DNA from: Alkalibacillus salilacus
GTDB taxonomy: Bacteria; Bacillota; Bacilli; Bacillales; Alkalibacillaceae
DNA length: 64,000 bases
Reading direction: 5' to 3'
Assembly (NCBI RefSeq): GCF_030812915.1
Contig: NZ_JAUSTQ010000002.1
Coordinates: 186,001 to 250,000 of the forward strand
Part shown: piece after piece, positions 25,897-34,216 of the stretch
How the letters are laid out: each line of letters opens with the position of its first letter
Position numbering within the stretch: position 1 is the first letter of the stretch
The notes under the pieces: model-generated
What the model saw: only the letters and a program-made list of their open reading frames with translations
The model's database searches: none
Told to the model about the DNA's origin: nothing
Position numbers and translations under genes: made by a program

Positions 25897-26655
25897 TTAT
25901 TCAGTATCCTCATTTGTTTCGTCGCTATTTTCATCATAGTCAGGATGTTTATCGTTCACTTCTAATTCTTCGATCTTCTGAGGTTGCCATCCTTCACCCT
26001 CAATCCAATCTAAATATACACGATAAACCTCTTCTTGATTGCTATCTGTTACGGTACCAATAACATGATTAGCCATACCACCGCTTTCTAAGCGCCAGAA
26101 AATAATATTGTCTTCACTTAGACCTGTTGCATACTCAATCGCATCTTCCATTTCAGCACGGTCTTGAGTGCCTTCAGAGAACTCTGAGTTATGAGGTTCT
26201 TCTTGTTCAGTACCAATTGGTTCCCAATCACGTTCAATGACACGAGTAACATTTTCTTTATCAGATTCAGTTACAGTTTCATCTGTTGGCTCCTCTGGTG
26301 AATCAGATTCAGTATCTTCTTCATTATTTGATTCTGAGTTTTCTTCTGTAGAATCATCAGAATTCTCATCGCCTTCTTGTCCACCTTGTTCTTCTTCATT
26401 ATTGGACTCAGTCTCATTACTCTCATCAGACTCATTGGCACCATCTGCGTTTTCATTGTTAGACTCATTATCTTCAGTTGACTCTGTAGACTGATCAGTT
26501 GTTTGATCACCTTGCTGTTCCTCTGAATCATCCCCACCAAAAAACCAGAAACCAATCAATACAATAATAAGTAGTATGACCGTCCAAATTAATACATTCA
26601 TTAGTCTTGTATTTTTTCGTCTTTTTTCAAAACGTTCTGAGCGACTATGATCCAT
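25897..26655 (-). CDS. yrrS: YrrS-like membrane protein with DUF1510 domain
   Basis: A 252-residue protein: basic N-terminus (MDHSRSERFEKRRKNTR), one membrane helix (about 19-40), a very acidic Glu/Asp/Asn/Ser low-complexity stretch (about 45-130) and a globular C-terminal domain (about 135-235, with ERDWEPIGTEQ and DRAEMEDAIEYATGL). It should face outside the membrane. Position next to greA and mtnN and the domain layout fit YrrS; function is poorly known. B. subtilis has the penicillin-binding protein gene pbpI beside it, which is missing here. Confidence 0.8.
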   Translation of the reverse strand: MDHSRSERFEKRRKNTRLMNVLIWTVILLIIVLIGFWFFGGDDSEEQQGDQTTDQSTESTEDNESNNENADGANESDESNETESNNEEEQGGQEGDENSDDSTEENSESNNEEDTESDSPEEPTDETVTESDKENVTRVIERDWEPIGTEQEEPHNSEFSEGTQDRAEMEDAIEYATGLSEDNIIFWRLESGGMANHVIGTVTDSNQEEVYRVYLDWIEGEGWQPQKIEELEVNDKHPDYDENSDETNEDTE

Positions 26656-26687
26656 TAACAGTTCCTCCTAACCCATTATCTTAAACA

Positions 26688-26711
26688 GTCCTACACCGAT
26701 TCGTGTAGGAC
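26688..26711 (-). terminator. Weak terminator after greA
   Basis: A 9-bp stem GTCCTACAC (26688-26696) and GTGTAGGAC (26703-26711) lies 8 nt downstream of the greA stop. The T-run on the minus strand is short, so read-through into yrrS is possible. Confidence 0.45.
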
Positions 26712-26718
26712 CTATATA

Positions 26719-27195
26719 TTACTTCACTTCTTTAATTTTGACTTCAAATTCGCCACCAGGTGTTTGTACCATAACTTGATCCCCAATTTTCTTACCTAGC
26801 AAACTCTGCGCCATTGGTGAATCATTTGAAATACGCCCTTCAAACGGATCCGCTTCTGCACTACCAACAATTTGATATTCTTCAACGTCTCCATCTGGGA
26901 TTTCTTCAAATACAACTGTCTTCCCTAATTGTACGATTTCGTTATTATCATCATCATTTTCAATAATAACTGCGTAACGAATCATATTTTCAATTTGTGA
27001 GATGCGCGCTTCTACAAATGCTTGTTCGTCTTTAGCTGCATCATACTCTGAGTTCTCTGATAAATCACCAAAATCACGAGCAATTTTTATACGTTCAACG
27101 ACTTCTGGTCGTCTTACGGTCTTTAACTCTTCTAATTCTTCTTCTAATTTGCGCTTCCCATCTTCTGTCATATAATAGCTTTGTTCTTCAGCCAT
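26719..27195 (-). CDS. greA: Transcription elongation factor GreA
   Basis: GreA rescues backtracked RNA polymerase by stimulating transcript cleavage in the secondary channel. The 158-residue protein has the N-terminal coiled coil with the acidic tip, [20 protein letters not shown], and the C-terminal domain with [18 protein letters not shown]. Length is standard. It lies between udk and yrrS, as in B. subtilis. Confidence 0.97.
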   Translation of the reverse strand: MAEEQSYYMTEDGKRKLEEELEELKTVRRPEVVERIKIARDFGDLSENSEYDAAKDEQAFVEARISQIENMIRYAVIIENDDDNNEIVQLGKTVVFEEIPDGDVEEYQIVGSAEADPFEGRISNDSPMAQSLLGKKIGDQVMVQTPGGEFEVKIKEVK

Positions 27196-27248
27196 GCTTG
27201 GACACTCCTTCTTAATTCATATATCTGCATTAGCGATAATCATAATGG

Positions 27249-27881
27249 TTAAATTTGTTTTTTGTCAATAATACTTTTAATTTTTGTTGATAATAAATCG
27301 ATTGCCACGTGGTTTTCTCCACCTTCTGGAATAATAATATCAGCATAGCGCTTAGCTGGTTCGACAAATTGCAAATGCATTGGTCGAACCACGTTCATGT
27401 ACTGATCCATTACTGATTCTAGAGTTCGTCCACGTTCTTTAATGTCACGCATCATACGACGAATAATCCGTATGTCTGCATCTGTATCAACAAACACTTT
27501 AATATCCATCATATTACGTAATTTTTCGTCCTCTAAGATCAAAATTCCTTCTAAAATAATCACTTCTTGAGGTTCTACTGTAATGGTTTCGTCTGATCTT
27601 GTATGCAGTTCATAATTGTATACTGGTTTTTGCACAGTTTCTCGTCTAGATAGACGATCTAAATGATCAATTAACAAATCATTATCGAAAGCTAAAGGAT
27701 GGTCATAATTTGTATTCAACCGTTCTTCAAATGGTATATGTGATTGATCTTTATAATATGAATCTTGTTCTAACATAAGAATAGATGTATTTTCAAATTG
27801 GTCACAAATAGAACGCGTAACAGTCGTTTTTCCCGACCCCGTTCCGCCTGCAACACCTATGATGATTGGTTTGTCATTCAA
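27249..27881 (-). CDS. udk: Uridine kinase
   Basis: Udk phosphorylates uridine and cytidine to UMP and CMP in salvage. The 210-residue P-loop kinase has [12 protein letters not shown] (9-20), [17 protein letters not shown], the VILEGILIL strand and [15 protein letters not shown]. Length and motifs are typical. It sits directly downstream of trmR; the B. subtilis peptidase genes normally between the two are missing. Confidence 0.96.
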   Translation of the reverse strand: MNDKPIIIGVAGGTGSGKTTVTRSICDQFENTSILMLEQDSYYKDQSHIPFEERLNTNYDHPLAFDNDLLIDHLDRLSRRETVQKPVYNYELHTRSDETITVEPQEVIILEGILILEDEKLRNMMDIKVFVDTDADIRIIRRMMRDIKERGRTLESVMDQYMNVVRPMHLQFVEPAKRYADIIIPEGGENHVAIDLLSTKIKSIIDKKQI

Positions 27882-27917
27882 AACCCCTAAACTCCCTTCT
27901 CCTGAAGCTCAATAAAT

Positions 27918-28550
27918 TTATTTTTTGACGGCAATTGCTACTCCATCACCTGTTTCCACAATTGTAGTATCATAATCAACGTGATTCACAAGCCATTGAT
28001 TAAAATGATTAATTTTTTCTCCAATTGTTTGCCAACGTGAGTCATCATTTACCTCTTTAGCAACATACCCCTTAAACAGAACGTTGTCAACCACAAGGAT
28101 TCCACCTGATTTTAGATGAGGATTTATTTTTTCTACGAAAGCTTGATACTGTCCTTTGGCTGCATCAACAAAGATAAAATCATATTCTTGTTCATGTGGA
28201 ATTTGCTCAAGCCATTCCAATGCATCTTCAAAAACGATTGATATTTGTTCGGTTAAACCTGCTTGCTCCACATAATGAAGCGCATCTTGATACCGAGTTG
28301 AATCACGTTCGATCGTTGTAATATGAACATTAGAATGAGCTTTGGCCATTTGTATAGCTGAATACCCTATGGCTGTCCCGATTTCTAACAATCGTTTAGG
28401 CTGGTAAATTCGGATTAGTTGTTTCAAAAAAGCGATTCCATCAAGCTCCATAATAGGAACTCGATGTTCTTCTGCATATTTCTCCATCTCTAATAATAAT
28501 GAGTCATTGTGTTGATTCAACGATTGAATATATTGTTTCGTTTTTTCCAT
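27918..28550 (-). CDS. trmR: TrmR (YrrM), tRNA 5-hydroxyuridine methyltransferase
   Basis: A 210-residue class I O-methyltransferase with LLEIGTAIGYSAIQMA (SAM site), TTIERD, FIFVDAAKGQY and VVDNVLFKGYV. In B. subtilis YrrM/TrmR methylates 5-hydroxyuridine at the wobble base to 5-methoxyuridine. The ATG at 28550 is 5 nt after GGAGG; the TTG at 28565 overlaps that site. The hydroxylation genes trhP1 and trhP2 (yrrN, yrrO), adjacent in B. subtilis, are not present between it and udk. Confidence 0.87.
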   Translation of the reverse strand: MEKTKQYIQSLNQHNDSLLLEMEKYAEEHRVPIMELDGIAFLKQLIRIYQPKRLLEIGTAIGYSAIQMAKAHSNVHITTIERDSTRYQDALHYVEQAGLTEQISIVFEDALEWLEQIPHEQEYDFIFVDAAKGQYQAFVEKINPHLKSGGILVVDNVLFKGYVAKEVNDDSRWQTIGEKINHFNQWLVNHVDYDTTIVETGDGVAIAVKK

Positions 28551-28631
28551 AATGACCTCCGTCAATACTTCAAATATTGTCTAATTATATATTTAGACAG
28601 CTATTACTATCTCTGTTAGGTAAAGAGAACG

Positions 28632-28667
28632 ACAAAAAGAGAGGAATGCGATGGTTGTTCGCACTCC
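28632..28667 (-). terminator. Terminator after mltG
   Basis: GGAATGCG (28643-28650) and CGCACTCC (28660-28667) form an 8-bp stem with one G-U pair on the minus-strand RNA, followed by a U-rich tail. It separates mltG from trmR. Confidence 0.8.
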
Positions 28668-28676
28668 TTGTTCATC

Positions 28677-29810
28677 CTAATCATTAGATGGGCGATGTTC
28701 ATCAATATTAGCTTCATGTTCCTCTAGCGTCTCTGCATAATGTATTTCTCCATCATCGCCATGTAAGAAATACCTATAATTGTGATACTCAGGATCGACC
28801 GCGGCTTCTAATGCATTTTCCCTATAATTAGAAATTGGTCCAGGTGGTAACCCACGGTTTTGATACGTGTTATAAGGATGCTCAATTTCTAAATCTTCGT
28901 TAAGAACCCGTTCTTGATGTTCACCTTTTGCATATAAAACTGTTGGGTCAGTTTGTAGTGGCATTTCTTCTCTGCCTTCTTCAGGTCTCAGACGATTATA
29001 AAAGACGCCTGATACCATAAATCGAGTATCTGCTTCAGGTGCTTCATTTTCAATAATTGAAGCCAAAGTTAAGGCTTCATGAATTGTTAGATCGCGACTT
29101 TCAATTTGATCAATATAATTAAATACTTGTGTTCTTGTTTCATCTAACATCATTCGTACAACTTGATCAATTGTCGGATCTTCTTCATAGAAGGAATAGG
29201 TTAAGGCATTCAGATAACCTTCTAATGGGTAACGAACGTCTTCATTTAAGATATCATCTGATAATAAATCAGGATATTCTTCCATCAGTGTTTGAATGAA
29301 CTCTTCGTCAGTCATTTTATTCATAAACTCTTCAGGATCAATGGACGTTTCTTCACCATAGATTTCAGCTATCTCTTCAAGTGTTGTTCCTTCAGGAATC
29401 GTAACGGTAAATTGTGGTTCTACCATAACCTTACCTGTCTTTAATGTTTCAACAATTTCATTCATGTTTAAACTCTTTGACATTTGATAGTCACCAGCTT
29501 GAAATCCTGTTTCGTTTTTGAACGTGACGTAATAATCAAAGATTGTTGCATTACTTATTATATTATTTTCTTCTAATATATTAGCAATGTCTTCTACGCT
29601 TGAACCAAGTGGCACACTGACCTCAATTAGTTCATCATCGTCAGGGTCAACAGGGCTCAGTCCCTCTTCTATATAATTGTAAAGGAAGTAACCACCCACG
29701 ATAAATATAATTAGGAGTGCTAGAATTGCAATCACTATTATTCTTCTGGCCATGCTTGCTTCCTTTATTCGTTCAGCTTTAATATCTTCTGGATTATTGG
29801 AAGATGACAA
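28677..29810 (-). CDS. mltG: MltG, endolytic murein transglycosylase
   Basis: MltG cuts nascent peptidoglycan strands and is thought to set their length. The 377-residue protein has one N-terminal membrane helix (about 21-46), a LysM-like region (EVSVPLGSSVEDIANILE) and the YceG catalytic domain with LASIIENEAPEAD, holding the catalytic Glu, then LQTDPTVLYAKG and NTYQNRGLPPGPISN. The start appears to be TTG at 29810, 7 nt after AGGGGG. Position next to yrzB, ruvX and alaS matches B. subtilis yrrL. Confidence 0.94.
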   Translation of the reverse strand: MSSSNNPEDIKAERIKEASMARRIIVIAILALLIIFIVGGYFLYNYIEEGLSPVDPDDDELIEVSVPLGSSVEDIANILEENNIISNATIFDYYVTFKNETGFQAGDYQMSKSLNMNEIVETLKTGKVMVEPQFTVTIPEGTTLEEIAEIYGEETSIDPEEFMNKMTDEEFIQTLMEEYPDLLSDDILNEDVRYPLEGYLNALTYSFYEEDPTIDQVVRMMLDETRTQVFNYIDQIESRDLTIHEALTLASIIENEAPEADTRFMVSGVFYNRLRPEEGREEMPLQTDPTVLYAKGEHQERVLNEDLEIEHPYNTYQNRGLPPGPISNYRENALEAAVDPEYHNYRYFLHGDDGEIHYAETLEEHEANIDEHRPSND

Positions 29811-29910
29811 ATAACTTCCCCCTAACTTTCTTTATACCAAATAAAGTATAAAATAAAATGCGTCATTTTTCTATCTTTGTTTTAAATTTGTCGAAAATTT
29901 TATCTTAAAT

Positions 29911-29942
29911 CAAAAAACAGACCATGTGAAGTCACATGGTCT
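29911..29942 (-). terminator. Terminator of the alaS-ireB-ruvX-yrzB transcript
   Basis: Perfect 11-bp arms AGACCATGTGA (29919-29929) and TCACATGGTCT (29932-29942) are followed on the minus strand by a T-run. Confidence 0.88.
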
Positions 29943-29951
29943 AAGTCATCA

Positions 29952-30236
29952 TTATTCGCTTTCTTCATCTGATTCAGTAAAGGTGGCAAGCATCTCTTCG
30001 ACCATATTCCATTCTTCTTCTGTTTCAATTTGGAATAATGTTAAATCGTCTGAATCACCTTCAGCTTCTTCATAACGAAAAGCAAATACTTCGACTTCCT
30101 CTTCTTCTTCTTGTTCAGCAGGTACAGCGACTAAGTAAGATTTCTCAGTATGATCCACGTCAAATGTGAATAAAACATCAAATAAATGTTCTTCACCTGA
30201 TTCATCAGGTATGATAATACGTTCTTTTTCCTGCAT
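29952..30236 (-). CDS. yrzB: YrzB-like DUF1292 protein
   Basis: A small acidic protein (94 residues) with the DUF1292 core FDVLFTFDVDHTEKSYLVAV and an EEEEEVEVFAFRY stretch. Function unknown; it is conserved with ruvX and ireB next to alaS in Firmicutes. The ATG at 30236 lies 8 nt from AGGAG, while the GTG at 30245 overlaps that site. It is the last gene before the terminator. Confidence 0.88.
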   Translation of the reverse strand: MQEKERIIIPDESGEEHLFDVLFTFDVDHTEKSYLVAVPAEQEEEEEVEVFAFRYEEAEGDSDDLTLFQIETEEEWNMVEEMLATFTESDEESE

Positions 30237-30253
30237 TGTGTCCACTCCTTTTA

Positions 30254-30670
30254 TTAGCGGTTAGCGTCAAGATAACTTTGTAAGATCATGACAGCTGCCA
30301 TTTTATCAATAACTTGTTTACGTTTCTGTCGACTCATATCAGCGTCCAAAAGAACTCGTTCAGCAGCCATTGTGGTTAACCGCTCATCCCATAGAACAAC
30401 TGGTAAATCAAACATATCTTCTAAATATGAAGCAAACTCTTCACTCGCTTCACCACGTTCACCAATTGATCCGTTCATATTCTTCGGTAATCCAACAACA
30501 ATTCGGCTAATCTCGTGATCCTGAATAATTTGCGACATTTGATCCTTAACTGATGAGTAATCCGATTCTGTCCAGTTCAGCGTTTTAATACCTTGAGCCG
30601 TTAAATGTAAAGCATCAGAAACGGCAATACCGATTGTTTTTTCACCGACATCCAAGCCTAAAATTTTCAT
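30254..30670 (-). CDS. ruvX: RuvX/YqgF family nuclease, pre-16S rRNA processing
   Basis: A 138-residue RNase H-fold protein with [16 protein letters not shown] (first catalytic Asp), [17 protein letters not shown], and LWDERLTT with further acidic residues. Family members process the 5' end of 16S rRNA, and a Holliday-junction role was also proposed. It follows the ireB/yrzL gene by 9 nt. Confidence 0.93.
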   Translation of the reverse strand: MKILGLDVGEKTIGIAVSDALHLTAQGIKTLNWTESDYSSVKDQMSQIIQDHEISRIVVGLPKNMNGSIGERGEASEEFASYLEDMFDLPVVLWDERLTTMAAERVLLDADMSRQKRKQVIDKMAAVMILQSYLDANR

Positions 30671-30679
30671 AACATGTCC

Positions 30680-30943
30680 TCAAGAGTCTTTCGTAGTTTT
30701 CAAGTAATTCTTGACCACTTCTTCAATGATCTCATCACGTTCTAATTGAGACATTAAATTACGCGCGTCATTATGACGAGGGATATAAGCCGGATCACCT
30801 GATAATAAGTAGCCTACAATTTGATTGATCGGATTATAACCTTTCTCTTCTAATGACTGATAAACTTGGTGCAGTGTTTCATTCACCTGATTAGCTTGTG
30901 AGTCATCAGAAAACTGGTACTTCATAGTATGATCGTTTGACAT
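30680..30943 (-). CDS. yrzL: IreB-family regulatory phosphoprotein (YrzL)
   Basis: An 87-residue protein with the family core [38 protein letters not shown] and [15 protein letters not shown]. In Enterococcus the homologue IreB is phosphorylated by the IreK Ser/Thr kinase and limits cephalosporin resistance. The ATG at 30943 follows AGGGGGA; the 55-codon longer reading overlaps alaS in another frame. The alaS-yrzL-ruvX-yrzB order is conserved. Confidence 0.92.
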   Translation of the reverse strand: MSNDHTMKYQFSDDSQANQVNETLHQVYQSLEEKGYNPINQIVGYLLSGDPAYIPRHNDARNLMSQLERDEIIEEVVKNYLKTTKDS

Positions 30944-30989
30944 GTACAATCCCCCTCGTATGACTTTACCTTCATTATATACCGAAATG

Positions 30990-33632
30990 CTATGAAGATA
31001 AAACCGTTTTGACATAATCTTTAGCAGTAGTAAGTGCTTGTTCAATTTTTTCAGGCTGTTTACCGCCGGCTTGAGCCATATCTGGGCGACCTCCACCGCC
31101 GCCACCACACTGTGTTGCTGCTTCTTTAATTAATTGACCAGCATGGAAGCCGCGGTCAATTAAATCTTGGGAAACACCTGATGCTAATTGAACTTTACCC
31201 TCATTTTCCATTGCTAACAAAATAATGCCAGAATTAAGCTGCTGTTTCAAATCATCCACCATATTCCGAAGAGCATTCATGTCACTAACGTCTACTTTCT
31301 GAGCAAGTAGAGGAACATCATTAATGTGTTCGATTTGCTCTAAAATATTAGCTGACTCCACATTAGCTAGTTTTTGAGTTAATGATTCATTTTCACGTTG
31401 CAAATCTTTTAACTCTTGATAAAGACCATCAATTCGTTGCGGAACTTGTTCTGATTTTGTTTTTAATTTTGATGCAGCATCATTTAATAATTGTTCTCGT
31501 ACTTCGTAATATTCATACGCACCTTTAGCAGTACATGCTTCGATACGACGAGTTCCTGCACCAATCCCTGTTTCTTGAGTGATCTTGAACAATCCGATTT
31601 CAGCAGTATTATTAACATGACAACCACCGCAAAGTTCGATGCTGTAATCATCAACAAACACAACTCGAACCTCTTCGCCATATTTCGCATCAAACAGAGC
31701 CATCGCACCCATTGACTTCGCTTCTTCTAACGTATGGTTTGAAATTTGTACTTGGATTGACTCCCATACCTTTTCATTAACGATTTGCTCGATACGCTGA
31801 AGCTCTTCATCTGTTACAGCATTAAAATGAGAAAAATCAAATCGTAAACGATCAGGAGCAACAAGTGAACCTGCTTGATTGACGTGGTCACCTAACACAT
31901 CTTTTAAAGCTTGATGAAGTAGGTGTGTAGCCGTATGGTTTTTAACAGTTTGTTTACGCTCGTATTCATTAACCTCAGCCTTTACAACTTGATCTAGGGT
32001 TAAAGAACCTTCAACGACCTCGATTTGATGTAAATTCTGACCGTTCGGCCCTTTCTGAACGTCCTTTACTTTCGCATAACCTGTTTCAGATTGAATAAGA
32101 CCTTTATCTGCGATTTGTCCACCACTTTCTGCATAAAATGGCGTTTCAGTCAGGACGACTGTTGCTAAATCACCAGCTTGTAAATCTGTTGCTTCAGCAT
32201 GATCTTTTACTAAAGCTGTTAATGTGGTTGTTGTCGATAAATAATCGTATCCAATAAAATGACTTGAAACATGAATTTGTTGTAAGACTTCATCTTGAAC
32301 TTGCATAGAATCAACTTTTTGACGTGCTTGGCGCGCACGCTCACGTTGTTTCGTCATTTCTTTCTCAAAACCTGCTTCATCTATTGTAAAACCTTCAGCT
32401 TGAACATACTCTTCTGTTAATTCTTTCGGAAAGCCGTAAGTATCATATAAAGTAAATACTTCTTCTCCTGGGAAAATCGTGCTTTGTTTAGATTTTTCTG
32501 TTTGCATCACTTTTTCTAAGATCGCCAGTCCATCTTGCAACGTTTCATGGAAACGTTCTTCTTCCTTCTTCATGACTTCTTGAATAAAATCCTTTTTATT
32601 ATAAACTTCAGGGTAGAAGTCATACATAATGTGTGCGACCTGATCAACTAATTGATACATAAACGGCTCATTCAAATTAAGATCTTTGGAAAAACGAATC
32701 GCACGTCTTAATAAACGTCTTAAAACATAGCCTCGACCCTCATTCGAAGGTAATGCACCATCACCAATCGCAAAAGCAACAGTACGAACGTGATCGGCAA
32801 TAACTTTAAAAGCTACATCTTGGCGATTATACGTACCATAAGTCATGCCTGATAATTGCTCAGTTCTCTCGATAATCGGTTTAAATAGATCTGTTTCAAA
32901 GTTCGTTCTCGTATCTTGAATCACAGATACAATACGTTCTAATCCCATTCCAGTATCAATATTTTTCTTCGGAAGTGGGGTGTAAGTATGATCTGGATTA
33001 TGATTGAACTGTGAAAACACTAAGTTCCAAATCTCTAAATAACGCTCGTTTTCACCACCTGGATAAAGCTCAGGGTCTTCTGGGTCATGACCATAATCCT
33101 CGCCTCGATCATAGAAGATTTCAGTATTCGGTCCACTAGGGCCTTCTCCAATATCCCAGAAATTTTCTTCAATACGAATAATCCTTTCAACAGGTATTCC
33201 CACTATATCCTTCCATATCTCGTATGCTTCTTCGTCTTCTGGATGAACGGTTACAGATAAGCGCTCAGGATCGAAACCAATCCATTGATCACTTGTCAAA
33301 AACTCCCATGCCCATTCAATAGCTTTTTCTTTAAAATAATCACCAATTGAAAAGTTGCCAAGCATTTCAAAAAATGTATGGTGACGTGCAGTAAATCCTA
33401 CATTTTCAATATCATTAGTACGGATTGATTTTTGCGCATTTACAATCCGCGGATTTTCCGGAATGATACGACCGTCAAAATACTTTTTTAACGTCGCAAC
33501 ACCACTGTTAATCCATAGTAGTGTCGGATCTTCTTGTGGAACAAGAGAACGACTCGGTTCAACGCCATGCCCTTTTTCTTTGAAAAAATCTAAAAACATC
33601 TGTCTCACTTCATGTGATTGTAGTCGTTGCAC
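30990..33632 (-). CDS. alaS: Alanyl-tRNA synthetase
   Basis: AlaRS charges tRNA-Ala and edits mischarged Ser and Gly. The 880-residue protein starts at a GTG (after GGAGGAG) with [20 protein letters not shown]. It has the class II core ([32 protein letters not shown]), the editing domain with [11 protein letters not shown] and CGGCHVNNT zinc-type motifs, and a C-terminal DHHA1 domain with [17 protein letters not shown]-box leader with an alanine specifier controls it. Confidence 0.97.
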   Translation of the reverse strand: MQRLQSHEVRQMFLDFFKEKGHGVEPSRSLVPQEDPTLLWINSGVATLKKYFDGRIIPENPRIVNAQKSIRTNDIENVGFTARHHTFFEMLGNFSIGDYFKEKAIEWAWEFLTSDQWIGFDPERLSVTVHPEDEEAYEIWKDIVGIPVERIIRIEENFWDIGEGPSGPNTEIFYDRGEDYGHDPEDPELYPGGENERYLEIWNLVFSQFNHNPDHTYTPLPKKNIDTGMGLERIVSVIQDTRTNFETDLFKPIIERTEQLSGMTYGTYNRQDVAFKVIADHVRTVAFAIGDGALPSNEGRGYVLRRLLRRAIRFSKDLNLNEPFMYQLVDQVAHIMYDFYPEVYNKKDFIQEVMKKEEERFHETLQDGLAILEKVMQTEKSKQSTIFPGEEVFTLYDTYGFPKELTEEYVQAEGFTIDEAGFEKEMTKQRERARQARQKVDSMQVQDEVLQQIHVSSHFIGYDYLSTTTTLTALVKDHAEATDLQAGDLATVVLTETPFYAESGGQIADKGLIQSETGYAKVKDVQKGPNGQNLHQIEVVEGSLTLDQVVKAEVNEYERKQTVKNHTATHLLHQALKDVLGDHVNQAGSLVAPDRLRFDFSHFNAVTDEELQRIEQIVNEKVWESIQVQISNHTLEEAKSMGAMALFDAKYGEEVRVVFVDDYSIELCGGCHVNNTAEIGLFKITQETGIGAGTRRIEACTAKGAYEYYEVREQLLNDAASKLKTKSEQVPQRIDGLYQELKDLQRENESLTQKLANVESANILEQIEHINDVPLLAQKVDVSDMNALRNMVDDLKQQLNSGIILLAMENEGKVQLASGVSQDLIDRGFHAGQLIKEAATQCGGGGGGRPDMAQAGGKQPEKIEQALTTAKDYVKTVLSS

Positions 33633-33677
33633 GCTTACTCCTCCTTTAAATTATGTACAGTCTAATCAATGACAGAA

Positions 33678-33923
33678 AAAACCGTCCCTACATGTAACAT
33701 GTAGGGACGGTTTTCCCGCGGTACCACCCTAATTATAGGCTAATGAATGCCTATCCACTTTAGTGACACAATAACGCTGTGCAAACGTCGGGGGTTAACC
33801 GCTCTCCAGAGTAGCTTCAGTGACCCTTCACTTAGCGTTTCTTCCAGCTTACAAAACACCTCTCTGTAAGTGGCCTGTCACCTACTCGTTCCTTCATTGA
33901 TTTCGTTTAGTTTATGATTACCT
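33678..33923 (-). promoter_or_regulatory. T-box riboswitch of alaS (alanine specific)
   Basis: On the minus strand the leader ends with the T-box AGGGTGGTACCGCGG (33716-33730) and a 17-bp terminator stem (33678-33694 and 33698-33714). The T-box UGGU would pair with a discriminator A, as expected for tRNA-Ala. In the specifier region CTGAAGCTACTC places GCU (Ala) at 33813-33815. Uncharged tRNA-Ala is expected to favour read-through into alaS. Confidence 0.95.
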
Positions 33924-33929
33924 GTCGTA

Positions 33930-33958
33930 ATTATAGTGAAACGGACAAGTCATGTCAA
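33930..33958 (-). promoter_or_regulatory. SigA promoter of the alaS leader
   Basis: A consensus TTGACA (33953-33958) and TATAAT (33930-33935) are exactly 17 nt apart on the minus strand. Confidence 0.93.
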
Positions 33959-34008
33959 CTTATAACCTATGTAGTCTAGCCACCAAAGTGATGGTGACTA
34001 GACATTTG

Positions 34009-34152
34009 TTAGCGAAAGCGTTTCATTAGCTTTCGACTCGATTTTCGAAGCTGCTTCATCGTTTTATTTCGTCGAAAAAATCGATTGTTACGCATAGCAT
34101 AAACGACTGCAGCACCGAGAACACCAGTCGACATGACACGACCCACTGTCAT
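34009..34152 (-). CDS. Small DUF3918-like (YrzQ-type) protein
   Basis: A 47-residue protein: one hydrophobic segment (about 4-20, VGRVMSTGVLGAAVVYAM) followed by a strongly basic tail rich in Arg and Lys. The ATG at 34152 has AAGG about 7 nt upstream; a 16-codon extension to 34200 has no better signal. Bacilli have a similar-sized DUF3918 gene (yrzQ) between alaS and recD2, which is the basis of the call. Function unknown. Confidence 0.6.
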   Translation of the reverse strand: MTVGRVMSTGVLGAAVVYAMRNNRFFRRNKTMKQLRKSSRKLMKRFR

Positions 34153-34216
34153 CACCAACCTTATGATTAGAAGCTGTTCTATACCGTAGGGTACGAACAT
34201 TTTTAGTGTTCAACAA

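Noticed and set aside
26237-26494. Ser/Asp-rich ORF antisense to yrrS
   Set aside because: It is a mirror of the acidic low-complexity coding of yrrS and has no start signals.
33678-33923. Hairpins upstream of alaS as a mobile or repeat element
   Set aside because: They are fully explained by the T-box leader and its terminator.
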